5,977 bases of DNA from Betaproteobacteria bacterium (GTDB lineage Bacteria > Pseudomonadota > Gammaproteobacteria > Burkholderiales > Usitatibacteraceae), in NCBI GenBank assembly GCA_003105245.1, contig PQAI01000175.1, forward strand, positions 8,310 to 14,286. Reading direction: 5' to 3'. Made by a program: the position numbers and the translations under genes. Each line of letters opens with the position of its first letter. Positions within the stretch are counted from its first letter, which is position 1. The notes beneath the pieces are model-generated. The model saw nothing but the letters and a program-made list of their open reading frames with translations. It was not told where the DNA came from and did no database searches. Positions 1-5,841 of this stretch are shown piece after piece.

Positions 1-149
1 CCCCCGTCTGCATGTCGTGCCACGGACCGGAGGCGGGAATGACCTCCGCCGTGAAGTCGCTCCTCGAGACCGAGTATCCGCACGACCAAGCGACGGGATT
101 CGCCGTGGGCCAGGTCCGCGGCGCGGTCACCGTCAAGCGGCCCCTGTGA
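1..149 (+). CDS. DUF3365 (Tll0287-like) c-type heme protein, C-terminal fragment
   Basis: This is the 3' end of a gene that starts outside the window; the readable frame uses codons beginning at position 3 and stops at TGA 147-149. A CMSCH motif (CXXCH, codons at 9-23) is a covalent heme c attachment site. It is followed by a run with a YPHDQATGFAVGQVRGAVTV segment ending in RPL. As I recall the family, that layout (CxxCHG, then YP-D-A-GY-GD-RGA-SV-PL at the very C-terminus) is typical of DUF3365/Tll0287-like heme domains. Such domains occur as free periplasmic proteins and as sensor modules of histidine kinases. The stop overlaps the GTG start of the next gene (GTGA), so the two are probably co-translated. 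The N-terminus, signal peptide and full length cannot be seen. A periplasmic redox or gas-sensing or electron-transfer role is inference. Confidence 0.82.
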   Translation, partial: PVCMSCHGPEAGMTSAVKSLLETEYPHDQATGFAVGQVRGAVTVKRPL

Positions 150-670
150 AGCCGGCCGCCGCCATCCTCCCGGTCCTGGTGGCGGGAACGATCGCGACGG
201 GCTGCGCGCCGGAGCTCCCCGGCGCCGTCGCCGAATCGTCCATCGACATGGCGAGCTGGGAATCCGCCTCGCTCGCGGACGGGCGGACGCTTCGCCTGGC
301 GCCGGGCGAGGGCGCGGTCGTGATCAACGTCTGGGCGACGTGGTGCGAGCCCTGCCGCCGCGAGATGGCGAGCCTGGAGGCCGCGCACCGGCTCCTCGCC
401 TCGCGCGGCATCCGCGTGGTCGGCGTGAGCGTCGACCGCGACGTGCTCCTCGCGCGCGAGTTCGCGCGCCGCCAGGGGCTCACCTTCGCCAACTTCTCCG
501 ATCCGGAACAGGCGCTGGTCCGCGACCGGCTCGGGGTGAGGCGCCTGCCCACGACGCTCGGCGTGGCGGCCGACGGGCGCGTGCGCTGGCGCGACGAGTC
601 GCCGCGCGACTGGTCCGACCCGGAGCGCCTGGCCTGGGTCGAGCGCACGCTCGCGGGGGGGGCGCGCTGA
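146..670 (+). CDS. TlpA/ResA-like thioredoxin-fold lipoprotein
   Basis: This encodes a 174-residue thiol-disulfide oxidoreductase predicted to be anchored in a membrane facing the periplasm. The GTG at 146 was chosen because it gives a short hydrophobic signal (residues 5-19) ending in ATG-C20, a lipobox-like site. A GTG at 17 would bury this signal behind 43 arginine-rich residues that belong to another frame. The thioredoxin core is clear: strand VVINVWATW, the active site WCEPC (C67, C70), then VVGVSVD and the cis-proline loop LPTT (P135). The TlpA/ResA/CcmG family reduces periplasmic disulfides, commonly apocytochrome c CXXCH cysteines. Two c-heme genes in the same operon make that role plausible, but it is not shown. 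The gene starts inside the stop of the heme protein and ends in a TGATG overlap with the kinase. A run of eight G lies at 655-662. Confidence 0.9.
   Translation: MKPAAAILPVLVAGTIATGCAPELPGAVAESSIDMASWESASLADGRTLRLAPGEGAVVINVWATWCEPCRREMASLEAAHRLLASRGIRVVGVSVDRDVLLAREFARRQGLTFANFSDPEQALVRDRLGVRRLPTTLGVAADGRVRWRDESPRDWSDPERLAWVERTLAGGAR
655..662 (+). promoter_or_regulatory. G8 tract, probable ribosome binding site of the kinase gene
   Basis: Eight consecutive G end 7 nt before the ATG at 670. GGGGG can pair with the anti-Shine-Dalgarno CCUCC through one central G-U pair, and no other purine-rich site lies nearby. The same bases encode Gly residues near the C-terminus of the TlpA-like protein. 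A homopolymer of this length is also a place where replication or translation can slip. Confidence 0.4.
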
Positions 671-2205
671 TGGCGGCGCGTTCCGGGAGCGAAGGCATCC
701 CGGTCGTCGCGGTGCCGGCCGCGGGGCCCGAGCACGCGCTTCCGCCCGGGCTGTCGCTTCGCGCCAAGGCGATCGTGATGTTCATCGCGCTCGGCGCGTT
801 CATCCTCGCCATCTTCGTCGCGGTGGGCCAGCAGCGGCTGCAGCTCATCTCGCTCGCCGACGAGCTGGAGCACATGCACGTGGTGGAGTCCGCGCTCGGG
901 CGGGTGAACGCCGCGGCCGCCTCCGCCGTCCTCAAGATCAACGACGACACGGCCTTCATGAGCCCGCGCGAGGTGGCCAACCTGGTGGCCATCGAGGTCG
1001 AAGGCATGGGTCCCGGGCTTCGCGCCCTGTACGAGGTCTTCCCCGGCGGCGAGGCCCAGGCGCGGCGCCTCGAGGAGCGGCTGCAGCTCACCCGCGCCAC
1101 CTCGTCCCGCGCCGACATGCTCGACCTTCGCGCGGAGGTGAACGCGCTGGTGGCGAGGCTGGGGCAGGTGGCCCTGGAGGTGCGCGCGCGCAAGGACCGC
1201 CTCTGGGAGGGCTACCGCGCGAAGTACGACGAGATCACCCTCACGCTCTTCGCGATGGCGTTCACGGGCTTCGTCACCTTCGGCGCCATCGTGATGTTCT
1301 TCTTCACTCGCCTGGCGCGCGACATCCGCCGCCTGGCCGACCGCGCCATCGAGGTGGTGCGCGGCGACCGCGGCGAGCCCGTATCCGTGACGCGCGGGGA
1401 CGAAGTGGGCCGCCTCATGGATTCCGTGAACCGAATGCAGGAGATCCTGCGCCGGCGCGAGCAGGAGCTCGAGGTCACGCGCCAGCAGCGCTTCCACCAG
1501 GAGAAGATGGCGGCGGTGGGCTCGCTCGCGGCGGCGGTCGCGCACGAGATCAACAACCCGATCGCCGCCATCCAGGGCGTGGCGGAGTCCATCCTGGGCG
1601 CCTGCGAGAACGAGTCCTGCGGCAACCTCGGCAAGCGCTGCCACCCCGACATGATCCTGCAGCACACGAGGCGCATCTCGCAGATCACGCGCCAGCTCGG
1701 CGACCTCACGGCGCGCCGCTCCGACGCGCCCGAGTGGGTGGACGTGAACAACCTGCTGCGCTCGACCGTGAACTTCCTGAGCTTCGACCGCCGGCTTCGC
1801 CACGCGCGGATCGACCTGCAGCTCGAGCCTTCCGTGCCTGCCGCGTGGGTGGTGCCGGACCACGTGACCCAGATCGCGATGAACCTGCTGCTCAACGCGG
1901 CCGACGCGCTCGCCGAGCTGCCGGCCGGGGGGGGCACGGTGTCCATCGACACGGGAAGCGACGGCGAGTTCGTGCGCTTCTCGGTGGCCGACAACGGCTG
2001 CGGCATGACTCCCGAGGTGCTCGAGCGCGCCTTCGACGAGGCGTTCACCACCAAGCCGGCCGGCCGCGGCAGCGGCATCGGCCTCTTCATGTGCAAGGTC
2101 CTGATCGAGCGGGGAGGCGGGCGCATCGCCATCGACTCGCAGCCGGACCGGGGCACCCGCGTCGACGTCGACCTGCCGATCCAGCCCCCCGGAGCCCGCC
2201 CATGA
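670..2205 (+). CDS. Membrane sensor histidine kinase (HAMP-HisKA-HATPase_c) with Cys cluster in the DHp turn
   Basis: This is a 511-residue inner-membrane kinase. TM1 spans about residues 34-53 and TM2 about 190-212. Between them is a roughly 135-residue periplasmic region that looks mostly helical, without CXXCH or a recognised ligand fold. A HAMP linker follows (213-265), then a coiled segment and the HisKA domain with the H-box AHEINNPIAAI (phosphate acceptor H292). The ATPase domain has the N-box (N405, N409), G1 DNGCGM (441-446) and G2 GRGSGIGL (465-472). This is the NtrB/ZraS type that partners sigma-54 regulators. Unusual for the family, C312, C317 and C324-H325 cluster about 20 residues after H292, at the predicted turn between the two DHp helices. 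That could be a redox or metal switch (inference). The ATG at 670 overlaps the upstream stop; the next in-frame ATG (778) falls inside TM1. The last codons overlap the regulator start (ATGA). Confidence 0.95.
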   Translation: MAARSGSEGIPVVAVPAAGPEHALPPGLSLRAKAIVMFIALGAFILAIFVAVGQQRLQLISLADELEHMHVVESALGRVNAAAASAVLKINDDTAFMSPREVANLVAIEVEGMGPGLRALYEVFPGGEAQARRLEERLQLTRATSSRADMLDLRAEVNALVARLGQVALEVRARKDRLWEGYRAKYDEITLTLFAMAFTGFVTFGAIVMFFFTRLARDIRRLADRAIEVVRGDRGEPVSVTRGDEVGRLMDSVNRMQEILRRREQELEVTRQQRFHQEKMAAVGSLAAAVAHEINNPIAAIQGVAESILGACENESCGNLGKRCHPDMILQHTRRISQITRQLGDLTARRSDAPEWVDVNNLLRSTVNFLSFDRRLRHARIDLQLEPSVPAAWVVPDHVTQIAMNLLLNAADALAELPAGGGTVSIDTGSDGEFVRFSVADNGCGMTPEVLERAFDEAFTTKPAGRGSGIGLFMCKVLIERGGGRIAIDSQPDRGTRVDVDLPIQPPGARP

Positions 2206-3611
2206 CCCTGCGCCCCCTGAATGTCCTCGTGATCGACGACGAGGCGGCGGTGCGCCAGATCGTCTGCGAGATGGTGCGCTCGGCGGGCTACCCCTGCGAC
2301 ACCGCCGCGGGCGCGGCCGAGGGCGCCTCGAAGCTCGTGCGCGGCGGCATCGACGTGGCGCTCTGCGACATCCGCATGCCCGACGGCGACGGGCTCACGC
2401 TGCTGCGCAACTGCCGCGAGTCGGGCATAGACACCGTCTTCGTGATGGTGACCGCGTTCGGCTCGATGGAGATGGCCGTCGAGGCGCTGCGTGCCGGCGC
2501 CCACGACTTCGTCTCCAAGCCCGTGAACCGCGAGGAACTCGCGCATCGCCTGTCCCAGATCGAGGCCCTTCGCGGCCTGCGCGAGGAGAACCGGGTGCTG
2601 CGCAAGAGCGTGGGCGGCGCCGGCGCCAACCGCTTCAATTTCTCCTCGCCGGCCATGCTCGAGGTCGGGCGCCTGGCCGGAAAGGTGGCCCCCACCGACA
2701 GCACCGTGCTGGTGACCGGGGAAAGCGGCACCGGCAAGGGAGTCCTCGCGCGCTCGATCCACGAGCGCTCGCAGCGGGCCGAAGGGCCCTTCATCGCCGT
2801 CAACTGCGGTGCCATTCCCGACACGCTCCTCGAGAGCGAGTTCTTCGGCCACACCAAGGGCGCCTTCACGGGCGCCGAGCGCATGCGCAAGGGGCTCTTC
2901 CTCGAGGCCGATGGCGGCACCCTCTTCCTCGACGAGATCGGGGAGCTGCCGCTGCAGATGCAGTCGAAGCTCCTGCACGCCATCGACGAGAAGAGCGTGC
3001 GCCAGGTGGGCTCGGAATCGGCGCGCAGGGTCGACGTGCGAATCGTGGCGGCGACCAACCGCGACCTGCAGGCGATGGTGCGGGACGGGCGCTTCCGCGA
3101 GGACCTGTACTTCCGGCTGAGCATGTTCCGCATCCACGTGCCGCCGCTGCGCGAGCGGCCGCAGGACCTTCGCGACCTGATCCGCCACTTCCTCGGCGCG
3201 AGCACCGCGGGCGGTCGGCGCCTGACCGGCCTCGACCCGGCGGCCGAGGAGCTCCTGCTCGCCTACGCCTGGCCGGGCAACGTCCGCGAGCTCGAGAACG
3301 TCATCAACCGGGCGAGCATCCTGGCCGACGGCGAGCGCATCACCCTGGGCGACATCCCCGCCGAACTCTCCGCGCGCGCCGTCTCCGGTGGCACAGCGGT
3401 TGCTTCCGGTCCGGTGGGGGACCTGCGCGGCGAGCTCCGGCGGTACGAGGCGGAGATCGTCTTCCGGACCCTCGCGGGAGTCTCGGGAGACCGGCGCCAG
3501 GCCGCCCAGCAGCTGGGAATCGGGCTGTCGAGCCTCTACCGCAAGCTCGAGGAATTCGAACGCGAAGGGCTGGGGCGGGAAACCGACGCCCGGCCGAAAT
3601 TCAACCCCTGA
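2202..3611 (+). CDS. NtrC-family sigma-54-dependent response regulator
   Basis: This 469-residue cytoplasmic activator is the evident partner of the kinase. The receiver domain (about 6-118) has acidic D12/D13, phospho-acceptor D56 in LCDIRMPD, T84 and K106. The AAA+ domain (about 146-375) has Walker A GESGTGKG (173-180), an intact GAFTGA loop (220-225) that contacts sigma-54, Walker B LFLDEIGE (241-248), an arginine-rich VPPLRER segment and sensor II WPGNVREL (357-364). A Fis-type helix-turn-helix fills about 425-451 (RRQAAQQLGIGLSSLYRKL). All catalytic elements are present, so it should activate sigma-54 RNA polymerase by ATP hydrolysis once phosphorylated. The start at 2202 has a GGAG site 7 nt upstream and overlaps the kinase stop. 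The linker at residues 395-404 (SGGTAVASGP) is encoded by untypical A/T-ending codons that spell a sigma-54 promoter. The target genes are not proven. Confidence 0.96.
   Translation: MTLRPLNVLVIDDEAAVRQIVCEMVRSAGYPCDTAAGAAEGASKLVRGGIDVALCDIRMPDGDGLTLLRNCRESGIDTVFVMVTAFGSMEMAVEALRAGAHDFVSKPVNREELAHRLSQIEALRGLREENRVLRKSVGGAGANRFNFSSPAMLEVGRLAGKVAPTDSTVLVTGESGTGKGVLARSIHERSQRAEGPFIAVNCGAIPDTLLESEFFGHTKGAFTGAERMRKGLFLEADGGTLFLDEIGELPLQMQSKLLHAIDEKSVRQVGSESARRVDVRIVAATNRDLQAMVRDGRFREDLYFRLSMFRIHVPPLRERPQDLRDLIRHFLGASTAGGRRLTGLDPAAEELLLAYAWPGNVRELENVINRASILADGERITLGDIPAELSARAVSGGTAVASGPVGDLRGELRRYEAEIVFRTLAGVSGDRRQAAQQLGIGLSSLYRKLEEFEREGLGRETDARPKFNP
3389..3404 (+). promoter_or_regulatory. Sigma-54 (-24/-12) promoter inside the regulator gene
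   Basis: The sequence TGGCACAGCGGTTGCT matches the RpoN consensus TGGCACG-N4-TTGCW at every fixed position except one (A for G at position 7). The invariant GG (3390-3391) and GC (3402-3403) have the correct spacing. Expected transcription start is near 3415, about 238 nt before the Sel1 gene. The site lies in the linker between the AAA+ and Fis domains of the regulator. Five of the eight codons from 3387 to 3410 end in A or T, against one of the sixteen just before. That is what selection on the DNA rather than the protein would leave. Its natural activator would be the regulator it sits in. I saw no convincing upstream enhancer dyad by eye. Confidence 0.7.
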
Positions 3612-3628
3612 GGCGCTCCCGGCGGCAA

Positions 3629-3651
3629 GGCTCGCGCGGAAGCGCGAAGCC
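3629..3651 (+). promoter_or_regulatory. Hairpin abutting the Sel1 gene start codon
   Basis: In the only sizeable gap of the operon, GGCTCGCGC (3629-3637) pairs with GCGCGA (3642-3647) and GCC (3649-3651), with one bulged A at 3648. This gives nine base pairs, mostly G-C, closed by a GGAA loop (3638-3641) of the stable GNRA class. The stem ends two bases before the ATG at 3653, and the only Shine-Dalgarno-like bases (GGAAG) are in the loop. It could limit translation of the Sel1 gene, stop 5' decay or weakly attenuate readthrough. There is no U-tract, so a simple intrinsic terminator is unlikely. The structure is seen; the function is inference. Confidence 0.45.
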
Positions 3652-3652
3652 G

Positions 3653-4321
3653 ATGACAGCACGCCACCGCCTGACCACGCTTCTGCGCGCCGCCGTCCTC
3701 GCCGCCGCGATCCCGGCCCTCGCGGGGCCGGCCGAGGACTACGCCGCCGGCGACGCGGCCTACCGGCGCGGCGACGTCCGCGCCGCGATGGGCAGCCTGC
3801 GCAGGGCGGCCGATGCCGGTCATGCCCGCGCGCAGACCCTCCTGGGCACGATCCTCGACGCGGCCGAGCAGGATGACGAGGCGGCGCGCTACCTCGGCAT
3901 GGCCGCGGCGCAGGGCGACCTCGAGGCGACCTACCTGCTCGCGGGGCTGTACTCCGCGGGCGAGGGCGTGCCGCTCGATCCCGCGAAGGCCCGCGACCTC
4001 TTCGAGCAGGCCGCCGCGAAGGGCCATCGGGAGTCGATCGTCGCGCTCGCGAAGGCCTACCTCGGTGGCGGCCTCGGCCTGGACGAAGCCGCGCGGTCCT
4101 CGCCCGCTGCGCTCGAGGCGATCCGGCGCGCCGCCGATCTCGGCCACCTGCCCTCGCTCGACCGCCTCGCCGCGGCCTACCGCAAGGGCGAGCTGGGCCT
4201 CGCGCCCGACACGAAGCTCGCCGAGCAGGCGGAGGCGCGTGCGCGCGCCCTGCGCGGCGAGTCCAGGAGGACGCCCGCGCGACGCGGCGCCCCCGCGCCG
4301 CGCACCGCGTCGGGAGGCTGA
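3653..4321 (+). CDS. Secreted Sel1-like (SLR/TPR-type) repeat protein
   Basis: This 222-residue protein has a Sec signal peptide: basic start, hydrophobic stretch at about 10-22 and a likely cut after ALA at 24. The mature part is built of helical Sel1-like repeats at about 57-91, 92-125, 126-164 and 165-200. They are recognisable by units such as ATYLLAGLYSAGEGVPLDPA followed by KARDLFEQAAAKGH. The C-terminal 20 residues are Arg/Pro/Ala-rich and probably disordered. Sel1 proteins act as protein-protein scaffolds, so a role holding the neighbouring periplasmic partners together is a reasonable guess, without direct evidence. No heme motif or cysteine is present. The start has only a weak ribosome site and sits just after a hairpin. 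It is the first gene downstream of the sigma-54 promoter in the regulator, and the next gene begins 3 nt after its stop. Confidence 0.85.
   Translation: MTARHRLTTLLRAAVLAAAIPALAGPAEDYAAGDAAYRRGDVRAAMGSLRRAADAGHARAQTLLGTILDAAEQDDEAARYLGMAAAQGDLEATYLLAGLYSAGEGVPLDPAKARDLFEQAAAKGHRESIVALAKAYLGGGLGLDEAARSSPAALEAIRRAADLGHLPSLDRLAAAYRKGELGLAPDTKLAEQAEARARALRGESRRTPARRGAPAPRTASGG
4312..4317 (+). promoter_or_regulatory. Strong ribosome binding site of the cytochrome c gene
   Basis: GGGAGG, containing the full GGAGG core, lies 7 nt before the ATG at 4325 and overlaps the last codons of the Sel1 gene. It is the best Shine-Dalgarno site in the window, so the cytochrome may be translated more than its neighbours. 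Confidence 0.6.
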
Positions 4322-4324
4322 CGC

Positions 4325-4621
4325 ATGCGCGCCTTCCTCCTGCTCTCCTTCCTGGCCGCGGCCCTTCCCTGTGCCGCCGCGGACCTCGCCCGCGGCAGCC
4401 AGACCTATGCGCTGCACTGCGCCGTCTGCCACGGCCCCGCGGGCCAGGGCGGCGTGCCGGGCGCGCCCAAGTTCAATCGCGGCGAGCGGCTCATGCAATC
4501 GGACCTCGCGCTGCTCGAGTCCGTGCGGCGCGGCAGGAACATCATGCCCGCGTTCGCCGGCGTGCTGCGCGACCGCGAGATCCTGGACGTCATCGCCTAC
4601 CTGAGGACCCTGCAACGATGA
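4325..4621 (+). CDS. Small periplasmic class I cytochrome c
   Basis: This 98-residue precursor has a signal peptide (residues 1-19, cut likely after CAAA) and a mature monoheme domain of about 79 residues. The heme site is CAVCH (C32, C35, H36), followed by GPAGQGG. The distal Met ligand is most likely M74 in NIMPAFAG, and the C-terminal helix ILDVIAYLRTL packs against the heme in this family. It should be a soluble single-electron carrier with His/Met ligation, of the cytochrome c5/c551 size range (PF13442/PF00034 type). Its redox partner is unknown; the upstream DUF3365 heme protein or the propeller protein are candidates by context. It is tightly coupled to both neighbours: 3 nt after the Sel1 stop, and an ATGA overlap with the propeller gene. 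Confidence 0.93.
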   Translation: MRAFLLLSFLAAALPCAAADLARGSQTYALHCAVCHGPAGQGGVPGAPKFNRGERLMQSDLALLESVRRGRNIMPAFAGVLRDREILDVIAYLRTLQR

Positions 4622-5775
4622 ACCCCTTCACCCCACGGCTCGCCCTGGCGCTCGCCGCCGTCACCGTCGCCTTCGCCGCGGCGGCGCAAACCGCCGCCAA
4701 GCCTCCCCCGCCGGCCGCCACCGGGACCGCCGGCGCGCCGCGGGACGGCGGCAGCGAGTTCACCCAGTTCCGCGTCGGCAACAAGAACGTGAAGTCGCTC
4801 TACGCGGAGGGCGACGTGCTGTGGGTGGGCACCTCCGGCGGCGCGATCCGCTACGACACGAGGAAGGACGACTTCAAGCTCTACGACGCGAAGTCGGGCC
4901 TGCTCTCCAATGGCATCTTCCACGTGAGCCGGATCAAGGGTCGCATGGCCTTCGGCACCTACGGGGGCGGGCTGTCGTTCCTCGACGAGAAGACCGGCAA
5001 GTGGGAGAACTTCAACGTCCCCGAGGGACTGGGCGACGCCTTCGTCTACGACGTCCTGCAGGCCTCCAACGGCGACCTGTGGATCGCCACCTGGTCGGGC
5101 GTGAACCGGGTTCGCGGCGGCCAGCTGCGCGACAAGTCGAAGTGGAGCCTGCACACCGTCGAGAACACGAAGGGCGGCCTCATCAACGACTGGGTGTACG
5201 CCCTCGCCGAGGGCAAGGACGGCATCATCTGGATGGCCACCGAGGGCGGGCTCGTGCGCTTCAAGGACGGGCAGTGGGAGAACTGGAACCACGCCCGCGG
5301 CCTGGGCGCGCCCTTCGAGAAGGTGAAGGACGACATCGCCTTCAAGAGCGACCCGTCGAAGGTCTCCCAGCACCACGCGAAGCAGAAGGCGGAGATGGGC
5401 CTCGAGGGCGTGAACGTCGCCTACAACCCGAACTACATCGTGGCCCTGGCCGTCGACCGGGACGGCGTCGTGTGGGCCGGCACCTGGGGCGCCGGGCTGT
5501 CGCGCTACGACGGCAAGTCCTGGAAGACGTGGACCACGGCCGAGGGTCTGCCGGGCAACCACGTGTCGATGCTGCACGTGGACAAGTCGGGCGCCCTCTG
5601 GGTGGGGACCAACAACGGCCTGGCGCAAATGCAGGCCGGCAAGTTCCCGGTGCTCACGGTCAAGGACGGGCTCTTCGCCAACACCGTCTTCTCGATGGTC
5701 TCGACGCCCTCCGACGGCATCTGGGTGGGGAGCTTCGGGGGCGTGGCCCACGTTCGCCGGCCCCGGCCCCACTGA
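4618..5775 (+). CDS. Secreted Reg_prop (two-component regulator propeller) beta-propeller protein
   Basis: This 385-residue protein has a signal peptide (cut likely after AAA at 23) and then an Ala/Pro-rich linker to about 45. Seven blade signatures of the Reg_prop type follow: LWVGTSGGAIRYD (68-80), MAFGTYGGGLSFLD (110-123), LWIATWSGVNRV (154-165), IWMATEGGLVRF (204-215), VWAGTWGAGLSRYD (285-298), LWVGTNNGLAQM (327-338) and IWVGSFGGVAHV (368-379). Seven repeats are enough to close one propeller. About 45 residues (225-270, charged, with a QHHAKQK stretch) are inserted between blades 4 and 5. These repeats are best known as periplasmic sensor parts of hybrid kinases. Here the protein ends after the last blade, with no membrane segment or kinase. 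It may be a free ligand-binding or partner protein for the encoded kinase (inference). GAGGA at 4603-4607 is its likely ribosome site, and the start overlaps the cytochrome stop. Confidence 0.92.
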   Translation: MNPFTPRLALALAAVTVAFAAAAQTAAKPPPPAATGTAGAPRDGGSEFTQFRVGNKNVKSLYAEGDVLWVGTSGGAIRYDTRKDDFKLYDAKSGLLSNGIFHVSRIKGRMAFGTYGGGLSFLDEKTGKWENFNVPEGLGDAFVYDVLQASNGDLWIATWSGVNRVRGGQLRDKSKWSLHTVENTKGGLINDWVYALAEGKDGIIWMATEGGLVRFKDGQWENWNHARGLGAPFEKVKDDIAFKSDPSKVSQHHAKQKAEMGLEGVNVAYNPNYIVALAVDRDGVVWAGTWGAGLSRYDGKSWKTWTTAEGLPGNHVSMLHVDKSGALWVGTNNGLAQMQAGKFPVLTVKDGLFANTVFSMVSTPSDGIWVGSFGGVAHVRRPRPH

Positions 5776-5784
5776 GGGGCGCGC

Positions 5785-5805
5785 TCCCGATTTCGGGAAT
5801 CGGGG
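5785..5805 (+). terminator. Hairpin after the propeller gene, possible terminator
   Basis: CCCGATT (5786-5792) pairs with AATCGGG (5798-5804) around a TCGGG loop, and a T-G wobble (5785/5805) extends it to eight pairs. It begins 10 nt after the propeller stop, where an operon end is expected. No T-tract follows, so termination may need Rho, or the structure may protect the 3' end. Confidence 0.45.
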
Positions 5806-5808
5806 CAG

Positions 5809-5826
5809 CCGCCTTCGCGAAGGCGG
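5809..5826. repeat. REP-like perfect palindrome
   Basis: CCGCCTT-CGCG-AAGGCGG is an 18-bp perfect inverted repeat, followed by GAATCC. Motifs of the type GCCTTCGCGAAGGCGGGAATCC recur between genes of many GC-rich proteobacteria as REP-like elements. It is three bases from the preceding hairpin, which also contains CGGGAATC, so the two may form a REP doublet. Genome copy number cannot be judged from this window. Confidence 0.5.
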
Positions 5827-5841
5827 GAATCCGTCGGTCCG

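Noticed and set aside
17..145. Upstream GTG at 17 as the start of the TlpA-like gene
   Set aside because: It would add 43 Arg/Pro-rich residues ahead of the signal peptide, and the same bases encode the heme motif and conserved C-terminus of the DUF3365 protein in another frame.
1603..1644. Kinase Cys cluster as a heme c attachment site
   Set aside because: There is no CXXCH, and the segment lies after TM2 and HAMP in the cytoplasm, where covalent heme c attachment does not occur.
133..1863. 576-codon minus-strand open frame
   Set aside because: It is antisense to the TlpA-like and kinase genes, both supported by motifs, and its composition is that of a shadow frame.
1212..3662. 816-codon minus-strand open frame opposite the kinase and regulator genes
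   Set aside because: It is fully antisense to two well-identified genes. Its product is rich in His, Arg, Ala and Ser without domain motifs, as expected where high GC removes stop codons.
3388..3876. Plus-strand open frame overlapping the regulator end and the Sel1 gene start
   Set aside because: It runs out of frame with both genes and gives a Ser/Arg/Pro-rich product without motifs. It is a shadow of the GC-rich sequence.
4597..5772. 391-codon minus-strand open frame opposite the propeller gene
   Set aside because: It mirrors the propeller gene almost end to end and shows no recognisable domain. The plus strand has a signal peptide and seven clear blades.
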